NCBI GenBank assembly: GCA_002308635.1
Contig: DBWG01000016.1
Coordinates: 1-6,512 of the forward strand
Origin: Ruminococcaceae bacterium UBA1244
Lineage (GTDB): Bacteria > Bacillota > Clostridia > Oscillospirales > Acutalibacteraceae
Length of the DNA stretch: 6,512 nucleotides
Direction of reading: 5' to 3'
The translations under genes were made by a program, and so were the position numbers. Within the stretch, counting starts at the first letter, position 1. Each line of letters begins with the position of its first letter. This document shows, one piece after another, positions 1 to 5,982 of the stretch. The notes below the pieces were generated by a model. That model was not told where the DNA came from. It made no database searches and saw only the letters and a program-made list of their open reading frames with translations.

Positions 1-400
1 TCCGCTTGTACTTTTCGTAATCCTTTGCTACATAATAACCGTTCTTATACATATCAGCCACTTTGTATTGAGCTACGATATTATGTTTCAGTGAAGAATA
101 ATACCGGAATGCTTTCTCGTAATCGACTGTCCCTGTTCTTCCGTAATACCAGATATAGCCAAGTCCCTGTATTGCAGACTCCGAACCGAGCTCAGCCGCC
201 ATTTCGTAGTATTTCAGGGCAAGGTCGAAGTCCTTTCTGGCATAATATACTCCGCCCAGAGCGACCATATATTTCGGTTTGCGGGTTTTTTCTATCAAAA
301 AGCCAAGGGCTTCCGTATAGAGAAAAAAGTCTTCCTCGGAAAGCGTTTCGTCATAGCATTCCAGCCTTGCACAGATCTCTTTTGCTTCTTTTATCGTCAT
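1..400 (-). CDS. Sel1/TPR-like repeat protein (3' end cut by window edge)
   Basis: An open frame on the minus strand starts with ATG at 400 and is still open at base 1, giving 133 residues of an incomplete protein. The start is set by AGAGGTGA at 414-407, six bases before the ATG. After about 40 helical residues the chain shows degenerate Sel1-type repeats of about 32-36 residues. Examples are ALGGVYYARKDFDLALKYYE (47-66) followed by MAAELGSESA, then a second unit with GLGYIWYYG and DYEKAFRYY (79-101), and a third with VADMYKNGYY and DYEKYK near the edge. Sel1 repeats form alpha-solenoid scaffolds for protein-protein contacts. There is no signal peptide, so it is probably cytosolic. It diverges from the 595-1701 gene. 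The partner and function are unknown; the repeat call is firm, but anything beyond it is not supported. Confidence 0.82.
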   Translation of the reverse strand, partial: MTIKEAKEICARLECYDETLSEEDFFLYTEALGFLIEKTRKPKYMVALGGVYYARKDFDLALKYYEMAAELGSESAIQGLGYIWYYGRTGTVDYEKAFRYYSSLKHNIVAQYKVADMYKNGYYVAKDYEKYKR

Positions 401-431
401 TCTGCGTCACCTCTGCGTTAATGTTTACTCT

Positions 432-460
432 ATTATAATACTCTCCTTTTCGCAACACAA
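432..460 (-). promoter_or_regulatory. Sigma-A type promoter for the Sel1-like gene
   Basis: On the minus strand a perfect TATAAT (437-432) lies 17 bp downstream of TTGTGT (460-455). This predicts transcription starting near 425, about 25 bases before the ATG at 400. The -10 box is perfect and the -35 is weak (TTG only), so the assignment rests on spacing and position. Confidence 0.55.
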
Positions 461-530
461 GACAATTTTTTTCACCGGAATCGTATTGTACAAAAACAGG
501 TACATTTCTGTGTGATCTGAAAAGTAATGA

Positions 531-559
531 TTGAGTTCGGCGCTATTGTGTATTATGAT
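531..559 (+). promoter_or_regulatory. Sigma-A type promoter for the 368-residue gene
   Basis: TTGAGT (531-536) and TATGAT (554-559) are separated by exactly 17 bp, so initiation is expected around 566, with a short leader before the ATG at 595. With the minus-strand promoter at 432-460 this makes 401-594 a divergent control region. A small inverted repeat (TGTAC, 8 bases, GTACA) lies between the two promoters at about 487-504. It could be an operator, but nothing else supports that. Confidence 0.6.
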
Positions 560-594
560 ATTATCAGAAATACTTGAACGAACGGAGTGATTTT

Positions 595-1701
595 ATGGAA
601 CACCAGCACCTTGAGGACGATTATTTATATGAAGACGAGGACGCACTGTCAGAATTAAGAGAACTGCGAAGTAAGATCGACTATGCCCGAAAGAACGGCG
701 AGATTGAAAGGGCATTGTTTCTGTATATGGATTATGTGCATTGTGACGTTTTCAGACTGTACTGCAAAAATGCGATCAGAATACTGCCTGAATTTATGGA
801 ACTGCTCGATCAGCACCCTGAATATTATGAACACAGAATAAACGTGATGATAGGATACAAATGGGTCATCTCAGCAATAGACTGTTTTTTGTGGTACTCA
901 CTTGATGACCTCGTAGCTTTTTACAAACAGTACCACGATCTTTGTCTGAAATACGGTTACAGTCTCAGAACTTATTACCAGTTTTTGTGGGACTTTCTGG
1001 ATTCTCATACTGAACTGCAGAACACTTTTGGTATCACGATCAAAGAAGCTCACTATATGTGGAGAAATGAAAAAAGGGACAGACTCACAGACAGCGAATC
1101 TATAGAGGATGATATGGAAGTTCTTTATTGTCTGATAATTGAAAATGATCCCGAAACAGCATTAAGCATTATCAGCCCATATTTTAATGAACAAAAAAAG
1201 GGGCGTGAAATACCTCATCATTCATATTTTCTGTTTGCAAGCTATTATTATCAGCACAAGCTGCTTGAACCTATGCTCAAAAATGCAAAGCTTTCTTTAG
1301 AATTTTACGACAGGGATTTTCCGGACTATAATACATATATCAGCGTCAGATCCCAGCTTTTTCTGTTCTTATCTTTCCGATACCCTCAGAAGGCAGTTCG
1401 TATTTTCAAGAAAATACTGCCTTATGCTCCGGACTGTCAAAGCTTATTCGTTCGTATGGTCTTTTACAGATCAGCCTACAAGATGTTTGTGCAGTTTGAA
1501 AAAATCGGATATCCAGATTTATATCTTGACCTGCCCCGAAAAATATCAGGAAATAAGATAAAAAGCAGCGGCAAATATACTGTCACCGAGCTTAAGAAAC
1601 TGTTTTATGACCGAGCAAAGAGTATTGCGGAAAAATACGATAAGCGAGACAAAGAAACAAGGCATATTGACAAACTCAATGAGATCATCTGTCCTGAATA
1701 A
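595..1701 (+). CDS. Unrecognised helical (possibly TPR-like) 368-residue protein
   Basis: The start is placed at ATG 595 because GGAGTGA at 584-590 precedes it at good spacing; a TTG 21 bases upstream lies before that ribosome binding site. I do not recognise a family. The N-terminus is very acidic (EDDYLYEDEDALSELRELR), the middle is rich in Tyr, Phe and Trp (for example YYEHRINVMIGYKWVISAID), and the C-terminal 50 residues are basic and helical. The pattern of paired amphipathic helices (ALSIISPYF, HSYFLFASYYYQHKLLEPML, KAVRIFKKILPYAP, YTVTELKKLFYDRAKSIAEK) suggests an alpha-solenoid related to TPR proteins. No membrane segment, signal peptide or catalytic motif is evident. It is complete, has its own promoter, and sits back to back with a Sel1-like gene, so a scaffold or regulator role is possible but is only inference. 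Confidence 0.85.
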   Translation: MEHQHLEDDYLYEDEDALSELRELRSKIDYARKNGEIERALFLYMDYVHCDVFRLYCKNAIRILPEFMELLDQHPEYYEHRINVMIGYKWVISAIDCFLWYSLDDLVAFYKQYHDLCLKYGYSLRTYYQFLWDFLDSHTELQNTFGITIKEAHYMWRNEKRDRLTDSESIEDDMEVLYCLIIENDPETALSIISPYFNEQKKGREIPHHSYFLFASYYYQHKLLEPMLKNAKLSLEFYDRDFPDYNTYISVRSQLFLFLSFRYPQKAVRIFKKILPYAPDCQSLFVRMVFYRSAYKMFVQFEKIGYPDLYLDLPRKISGNKIKSSGKYTVTELKKLFYDRAKSIAEKYDKRDKETRHIDKLNEIICPE

Positions 1702-1767
1702 CAGGAACAGTATAATTGCTGTCGTATATAAAATAAAGACAAGCATGAAAAAGAAAGGACCAAAACA

Positions 1768-2112
1768 ATACGATTGTGGACGTTACAGCCTGAATGGGTA
1801 TATGAAATATTGAAAAAAAACGGCGTTTTTGTCTGCGACCCGTCAAAATCAACAATGCTCCAATTTGATAGCTTTGAAAAGGCATACCGATGGATGATAA
1901 ATCAAATGATCAAACAGATCGCTCCTCCGCCTGCAGGTGTTTCTTTTCCGATATGGGCTTGGCATACGACCTACTGGAAGCATAGAAGGCCAGATCTACG
2001 TCGGGAGGATAACTGGATCAGAAAAGGAATGTTTGTTCAGGCGACCTTCTGGGAATTGAAATTGGAGGAAACGGTAAAGGCTACAATCATAAGCAGAACA
2101 CATGGATCATAG
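1768..2112 (+). pseudogene. DUF3841-family protein, C-terminally truncated, start codon decayed to ATA
   Basis: The frame reads RLWTLQPEWVYEIL, GVFVCDPSKS, AYRWMINQM, APPPAGVSFPIWAWH and RRPDLR, which together match the first half of DUF3841 proteins as I recall them; their function is unknown. Family members normally begin Met-(Arg/Lys)-Leu-Trp-Thr. Here the codon at that place (1768) is ATA, with AAAGGA (1754-1759) eight bases upstream, ideal for an ATG there. The only nearby in-frame alternative start is TTG at 1774, 14 bases from AAAGGA, which is poor. After PDLR (about 2001) the sequence no longer resembles the family, and the frame stops at 2112, giving about 113 residues against roughly 180-200 expected. 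A perfect TATAAT at 1711-1716 could serve it but lacks a good -35. Its end overlaps the opposing phosphotransferase remnant by 26 bases. It is probably a broken gene, though translation from TTG cannot be excluded. Confidence 0.7.
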
Positions 2113-2221
2113 TTCTGTAACACTGACCCAGATCGCCGATTCTGTCTACGGTATATTCCTGTGTCCCTATCATATTCTTTATCTTTTCGGGCAATACAGT
2201 TTTTTTCATTTCTTTATTCAT
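2087..2221 (-). pseudogene. 5' fragment of a probable APH-type phosphotransferase
   Basis: From ATG 2221 (or ATG 2209) the frame reads MNKEMKKTVLPEKIKNMIG then QEYTVDRIG, resembling the N-terminus of aminoglycoside/choline-kinase-like (APH) phosphotransferases. In these an 'LPEKIK..IG...Y..D.IG.SGS.V' stretch leads into the first strands of the kinase fold. The current frame then gives DLGQCYRT and stops at 2087. One frame over, the same bases read RSGSVLQNYDPCVLLMIV, recalling the family's next segment (SGS, VL, then a hydrophobic strand), which suggests a one-base frameshift after DRIG. Nothing of the catalytic loop (HGD) or the DFG-like region exists here, so it cannot be an enzyme. AGGGGG directly abuts the first ATG and is 13 bases from the second. 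The family call rests on about 30 residues and is only moderate. Confidence 0.5.
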
Positions 2222-2489
2222 TCCCCCTGCGGCACATTTCATCAGAAGTGTATCCCGTTTCTTCCAAAAGCTCCCGTTTAGCGGCTTCAAGGGCATCCTC
2301 TGCCGATGCGTCGCCCGATGTTCCATATTCCCTGCCGTCCTTTCGTTCAATGCCGCCCGCAGGAAATTCAGTGGTGACCTGTTTAATACCTTGCCTGTAC
2401 TGGCGGACACAGAGATAATTCCCTTCTGTATCGGTGGCAACGATAACCGCATAATCCCTTCTGCTGTAGCTGTAGTAAGGCTCAAACAC
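2214..2489 (-). pseudogene. Nudix hydrolase (ADP-ribose pyrophosphatase-like) fragment, both ends lost
   Basis: The chain contains a Nudix core: YAVIVATDTEGNYLCVRQYR, the FPAGGIE turn, and EDALEAAKRELLEETGYTSD, which carries the REUXEEXGU metal-binding helix of the Nudix box. Such enzymes hydrolyse nucleoside diphosphate derivatives; YRQG plus FPAGG points to the ADP-sugar pyrophosphatase group. The usual N-terminal beta-strand domain (about 40-50 residues) is missing, because the fragment starts right at the exonuclease junction with GTG at 2489. Everything after the Nudix helix is also missing: after YTSDEM the frame runs into unrelated sequence and ends at 2214. A family member is about 170-200 residues; this is 91. 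The catalytic glutamates are present but the substrate and dimer parts are not, so activity is unlikely. Its start overlaps the exonuclease stop by 8 bases and its stop overlaps the next ATG, giving a false look of a coupled operon. Confidence 0.8.
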
Positions 2490-2688
2490 CGTTCCGTACT
2501 GTTTCCTCGCTGATTCCCGTTAGCCGTGTGTTGAAATAATCAAAATGCGTTTCAGAATCAACCAGAGAATAGTATTCGTCAGTGATCGTCCCGTCTTCGA
2601 TCACGGTAATACCGATTGCACTCATTCTATGATTCATGCGGTTCGGCGTTTCAACGTCAAAAGCAATCATTTTATACACACTATACAC
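2482..2688 (-). pseudogene. 5' fragment of a DnaQ-like (DEDD) 3'-5' exonuclease
   Basis: From ATG 2670 the frame reads MIAFDVETPNRMNHRMSAIG then ITVIEDG, EYYSLVDSE and FDYFNTRLTGISEETVR. This is the start of an exonuclease/RNase T domain: the FDVET stretch is the Exo I motif with the first catalytic Asp and Glu, and LTGISEETV leads towards the next strand. The conserved Exo II and Exo III Asp residues are absent because the sequence is cut after ETVRNG and stops at 2482, leaving about 62 residues of an expected 170-300. The true start is probably ATG 2670, or GTG 2679, six bases after TAGGTG. GTG 2688 directly follows the stop codon of mmcQ, so the gene may once have been co-transcribed with it. 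It cannot be catalytically complete. Confidence 0.8.
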
Positions 2689-3438
2689 CTACTCTTTCAG
2701 AGCCTCGCTCAGACTATTTGGCACACCTCTCGGCCCTCTTACAGCAAAAATACCAAACTCATCATTCAATATCCTAAAGGTAAATCTATCCGACCCGTAT
2801 CTCTTTTGCAGTTTTATCTTCATCAATGAAGTCAGCCTTACATGACCGTCATCATACTGAAATGGAATATCAGTCTCCGTCACTATGCACTTGTACAGAA
2901 TAGCAGAAACAGGCGCCGCAACATACATGAATACGGTATCACCCGTTTTAACGCCTGCGCCCTGCTTCCAGTCAATCTCATCGGACTTTTCAAAAGCGGA
3001 CATGATATCATAGTATTTGGGATTTGCGGGGATGAGCCATTCCTTGGGCGGACGGTTTTTATTGCGTTTCTTGGGCGCAGTTGCCAAAAAGCTCATATCG
3101 ATCAGCGGACAAATTTCTTCCATGCTCACCGTACCGTCAAGAAGCACCGAGACCCACTTTCCTTTGCTTGAATGATAACCCGGAAAATAACCGCTTTGGT
3201 GTATCAGCATATCATAAAACAGCGGATCGTCAATTTTGAGATTCAGCACGTCCACTTGATCCTCACTGTCAAGCCCTAACTTGCTTCCTTTGATGTTCAT
3301 GACAATGGCGTACCACTTTTTATTGTCCGAATGTCTCAGCACCGCATATCCCGGGAATCTCATCCATAGATATTCCGGTTCGGTATGATATTTCTTTTTT
3401 ACGTATTCGTATATTTCATCCCTTATTGAAACGTTCAA
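2689..3438 (-). CDS. MmcQ/YjbR-family protein with C-terminal EVE/PUA-like domain
   Basis: Residues 1 to about 120 match the MmcQ/YjbR (CyaY-like fold) family: EIYEYVKKKYHTEPEYLWMR, YAVLRHSDNKKWYAIVMNI, LNLKIDDP, and GYHSSKGKWVSVLLDGTVS ending in DMSFLAT. A basic linker (KKRNKNRPP, about 123-131) leads to a second domain, EWLIPANPKYYDIMSAFEKS, then IDWKQ, KTGDTVFMYVAAPVSAILYK and a strand-rich tail. This resembles EVE/PUA-like folds, some of which bind modified bases in DNA or RNA. MmcQ proteins are often called DNA-binding, but the molecular role is unclear. The start is TTG 3438, with a TGA in the same frame just upstream and a weak GGATGAG before it. It has a strong promoter and is the only complete gene between 2000 and 6200. 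Family call firm for the first domain, moderate for the second. Confidence 0.82.
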   Translation of the reverse strand: MNVSIRDEIYEYVKKKYHTEPEYLWMRFPGYAVLRHSDNKKWYAIVMNIKGSKLGLDSEDQVDVLNLKIDDPLFYDMLIHQSGYFPGYHSSKGKWVSVLLDGTVSMEEICPLIDMSFLATAPKKRNKNRPPKEWLIPANPKYYDIMSAFEKSDEIDWKQGAGVKTGDTVFMYVAAPVSAILYKCIVTETDIPFQYDDGHVRLTSLMKIKLQKRYGSDRFTFRILNDEFGIFAVRGPRGVPNSLSEALKE

Positions 3439-3494
3439 TGAATCTCATCCGCTTTCTTTTTCTCGTTACATTGCATGCCACATTCGTTAACACT

Positions 3495-3522
3495 ATTATA
3501 TCAGTCTTCTCAGAAATAGCAA
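3495..3522 (-). promoter_or_regulatory. Strong extended -10 promoter for the MmcQ-EVE gene
   Basis: On the minus strand TTGCTA (3522-3517) and TATAAT (3500-3495) are 16 bp apart, and the -10 is preceded by TGA, making an extended -10 (TGNTATAAT). Initiation is expected near 3488, about 50 bases before the TTG start at 3438. It could also have driven the downstream exonuclease. Confidence 0.65.
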
Positions 3523-3550
3523 GATACAGGTTTTCTCTTTTTCAGTCACA

Positions 3551-3607
3551 AAAGACAGCCGGCTCCTGCAGGGATGATCACCCTTTACATGAGCCGGTTG
3601 TCTGCTT
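3551..3607 (-). terminator. Bidirectional stem-loop terminator
   Basis: GACAGCCGGCTC (3554-3565) pairs with GAGCCGGTTGTC (3591-3602) over 12 bp with a single G-T wobble. The loop holds a second short hairpin (AGGG 3570-3573 with CCCT 3581-3584), so the element is a two-tier structure. On the minus strand the stem is followed by TTTT, as expected for ending transcripts from the helicase fragment side. On the plus strand it is followed by a T-rich but interrupted run (TGCTTTATTATATTATT). It insulates the mmcQ promoter from the upstream minus-strand remnants. Confidence 0.7.
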
Positions 3608-3643
3608 TATTATATTATTCTCCAAGACGATCAGGCTGTCATT

Positions 3644-3925
3644 TTATCTGTCTTCCCTGACCATAAACCCTTGTTCATACGGATCTCTGTTGACCATAAT
3701 GATCCTCTGATTCTCACGGGATGCCATACGAATATGCAGACAGTCTTTGACAGGCTTCATTCCGTCAGATGACGGCAGCGTTGAATACTGGGGAATGGCA
3801 ACAGACGAATACTGTTCTCTGAGCTGAGCCTCAGGAATTTGCTTTGCATCTTTCGGAGCAAAACCCCAGGGTCTGCGCATTGCCGGGTCGATAAAAGCCG
3901 CCAATCTGAAATGTCTTTTTATCAA
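3644..3925 (-). pseudogene. DUF1998-type helicase remnant, C-terminal piece
   Basis: From about 3877 to 3655 the minus frame reads RPWGFAPKDAKQIPEAQLRE, QYSSVAIPQYSTLP, MKPVKDCLHIRMASR, NQRIIMVNR and QGFMV. I recognise this as the region just after the zinc-binding segment in large DEAD/DEAH helicases with a DUF1998-type C-terminus, as found in DISARM and related DNA-processing loci. The first residues of this frame (MIKRHFRLAAF) are the out-of-frame reading of the previous piece. Coding sense breaks again after GFMV, where the family would continue for several hundred residues; here REDR and a stop follow. Both frame and length are therefore lost. It is separated from the piece at 3831-4277 by a frame change and by missing sequence near 3880-3895. 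Confidence 0.62.
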
Positions 3926-4277
3926 CTACGATAGAACGCCCCGGAGCATATTCACCGATAGCAATATCTATACCTCTGTCAACTTCGTAGTTCACTTTTC
4001 CTTCACTGTCGGCAATATATGTGCTGACAACATTCTTCGGGAATGAATAGGTTGGGATGATGCCTTCTTCATACAGTGTATCCAGCATGGATTTTTCCTT
4101 CTGTTTTCCAAATCCATTATCAGTCGTAAACAGCTCCGGATGACTGTCCATCTTATCCTGAATTGCTTTCAGATCAATCATCATCTTTTCTCTGAATTCC
4201 TCAAAATCAAAGACGATTTTTTCAGGCAGACAAGAGGTATCTTTTTTGTCGCAAAGAAGTCTGATGTATTCCGTAAA
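3831..4277 (-). pseudogene. DUF1998-type helicase remnant, middle piece
   Basis: The family-like part of this frame begins at about 4277 (FTEYIRLLCDKKD). It continues through LPEKIVFDFEEF, SMLDTLYEEGIIPTYSFPKN, VVSTYIADSEGKVNYEVDRG, IDIAIGEYAPGRSIVVDKK and TFQIGGFY at about 3893. 'SLLDxLxxxGLLPxYxFP' and 'xxAIxEYAPGxxVVVDKKxY' are hallmarks of the segment between helicase and zinc-binding regions in large DUF1998-type helicases. After GGFY the frame loses sense. The Cys-rich zinc-binding stretch expected next is absent, and the family sequence resumes one frame over at RPWGFAPKD. The helicase motor itself (Walker A, DEAH, motif VI) would lie upstream and is missing, because the sequence is cut at 4277 where the oppositely oriented methyltransferase begins. 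No function can remain. Confidence 0.65.
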
Positions 4278-4282
4278 TCCAT

Positions 4283-5029
4283 ATGCTGTGTGTGCGATTG
4301 GTGTTCTGTCTATATGCAGAGGATGCGGGTATTTTCGGACAGCACGAGATGTTCGGGCAGTATCTTGCAAAGTATCCTGCAAATGAAGTGCGGAGGAAGC
4401 TGATAGAGCTGTTTCAGGTGCTTGATACAAAGCCCGAAGACCGTGACCCGTATATGGATGATGATTTAGCGGCTTTCCCCTACGTCAACGGCGGCTTGTT
4501 TGCCGATGAAATAATAGAGATACCCCGTTTTACTGATGAGATCGTTGATCTGATGATACATCACGCAAGTGAGGGCTTTGACTGGTCGGAAATATCTCCG
4601 ACAATTTTCGGAGCTGTTTTTGAAAGCACTCTCAACCCCGAAACAAGGCGTTCCGGCGGTATGCACTACACCTCGATAGAGAATATCCATAAAGTCATAG
4701 ACCCGCTTTTCCTTGACGATCTGAAAGCTGAGCTTGAGGAGATCGCTCAGATCAAGGTCAAGAAAACAAAAGATCAGAAGCTGTCAACACTGGCGTTTTT
4801 GGACCCCGCCTGCGGCAGCGGAAATTTCCTGACGGAGACTTACATTTCACTGCGAAAGTTAGAGAACAGGGCTATTGATATCATGCAGCAGGGTCAGATC
4901 GTCATGGGCGAGATCAACCCCATCAAGGTCGGCATTTCACAGTTTTATGGTATAGAGATCAATGACTTTGCGGTGACGGTCGCAAGGACGGCACTATGGA
5001 TAGCCGAAAGCCAGATTTTGACGGTGTAA
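4283..5029 (+). pseudogene. Class I SAM-dependent DNA methyltransferase, middle piece with motif I
   Basis: The frame reads LCVRLVFCLYAEDAGIFG, DLAAFPYVNGGLFADE, FDWSEISPTIFGAVFESTL, GGMHYTSIENIHKVIDP, motif I FLDPACGSGNFLTETY (SAM binding, DPACGSGNF at 4802-4828) and FYGIEINDFAVTVARTALWI. This is a close match to the roughly 900-residue class I DNA methyltransferases (COG1002, MmeI/Eco57I-like) of restriction and defence loci, which methylate adenine N6. About the first 200 residues, the usual target and nuclease-like N-terminus, are gone, and the match starts right at the junction with the helicase remnant. ATG 4283 has no convincing ribosome binding site. After ALWIAESQ (about 5014) the frame ends at 5029, and the next piece continues in another frame. 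SAM might still bind but catalysis is not possible. Confidence 0.85.
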
Positions 5030-5982
5030 AGAACAACGGTAATCTCGATTATGTTTCCTGTTGGTATAAAAAAGCCGCCGACCTGATGCAAGGTACAGCG
5101 ATCCGGACGGCACTTGTTTCTACAAATTCCATCACGCAAGGCGAACAGGTCGCTATTCTTTGGAAAACGCTGTTTGAACAAGGTGTACATATCGACTTTG
5201 CCTACAAAACATTTATCTGGGACAGCGAAGCAAGTCTGAAAGCTCATGTTCACTGTGTTATTGTTGGTTTCAGTGTGGCACCCACCAATCAGCCAAAGCG
5301 GTTATTTGATAACGGCAGTATGAGAATCGTGCAGAACATAAATGGTTATCTTGTCGAAGCAGATAATATTGTTATTGATAGTCGTTCAAAACCCATTTGT
5401 AATGTTCCTGAAATTGGAATAGGCAATAAGCCGATTGACGGAGGATACTATCTTTTTACCGAAGATGAAATGAAGGAATTTATCAAGTTAGAACCAAAAG
5501 CAGAAAGATACTTCAAGAAATGGCTCGGCTCAAAAGAATTTATCAACGGATATTTTCGTTATTGCTTGTGGCTTGGTGATTGCAGTCCGAAAGAACTTCG
5601 CTCAATGCCGGAGTGTCTGAAACGAATTGAAGCAGTAAAACAATTCAGACTTGAAAGCAGCAGTGCAGGTACAAGAAAACTTGCGGAAAAACCTACTCGT
5701 TTTCATGTAGAGAATATGCCCAAATCCAATTACATTATCGTGCCTGAAGTATCTTCCGAGAGAAGAAGATATATCCCTCTTGGATTTATGAACCCTGAAA
5801 TCCTGTGTAGCAACCTTGTTAAACTGATACCTGATGCTACACTATATCATTTCGGTGTCCTGACTTCCAATGTCCACATGGCTTGGATGCGTACCGTATG
5901 CGGCAGACTGAAAAGCGACTACCGATCCATATCCCTCAGAAACGGTTTAAGAAGAAACGCACAGAAATGCGGGAATGAATAA
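4996..5982 (+). pseudogene. Class I SAM-dependent DNA methyltransferase, C-terminal piece lacking motif IV
   Basis: Family-like sequence runs from about 5020 to 5925: VKNNGNLDYVSCWYKKAADL, TALVSTNSITQGEQ, IDFAYKTFIWDSEASLKAH, VHCVIVGFS, ICNVPEIGIGNKPIDGG, CLWLGDCSPKELRSMPECLK, GTRKLAEKP, YIIVPEVSSERRRYIPLGFM, LYHFGVLTSNVHMAWMRTVC and GRLKSDYR. Between ALWIAESQ of the previous piece and this one, roughly 85 residues are missing, including the catalytic NPPF/NPPY motif IV, and the frame shifts. At 5926, where the family would continue YS...IVYNNFPWP, the sequence instead runs antisense into the DUF4143 remnant and stops at 5982. The end of the target-recognition part is therefore also lost. ATG 4996 lies inside the preceding piece. 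The enzyme is dead by loss of motif IV, both ends and frame. Confidence 0.85.

Noticed and set aside
25..438. Plus-strand open frame of 137 codons across the Sel1-like gene.
   Set aside because: It is antisense to clear Sel1-type repeats, rich in Ser, Arg and Pro, and has no ribosome binding site.
1689..1711. Hairpin CTGTCCTG-AATAA-CAGGAACAG around the stop codon of the 368-residue gene as a terminator.
   Set aside because: The stem is short and bulged and is followed by TATAATTGC, not a T-run. The TATAAT at 1711-1716 fits better as a possible weak promoter for the DUF3841 gene, but it lacks a -35.
2029..2120. A second plus-strand frame reading CSGDLLGIEIGGNGKGYNHK and on to TAA at 2120, vaguely like part of a SUKH/SMI1-type immunity protein.
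   Set aside because: Only about 30 residues, no start or ribosome binding site, and no motif firm enough to name a family. It does suggest that 2005-2087 may hold yet another gene scrap.
4283..4430. Extension of the minus-strand helicase frame upstream of 4277 (residues MYQAPETALSAS onward).
   Set aside because: This part is the antisense reading of the strongly conserved methyltransferase codons and shows no helicase-like features.
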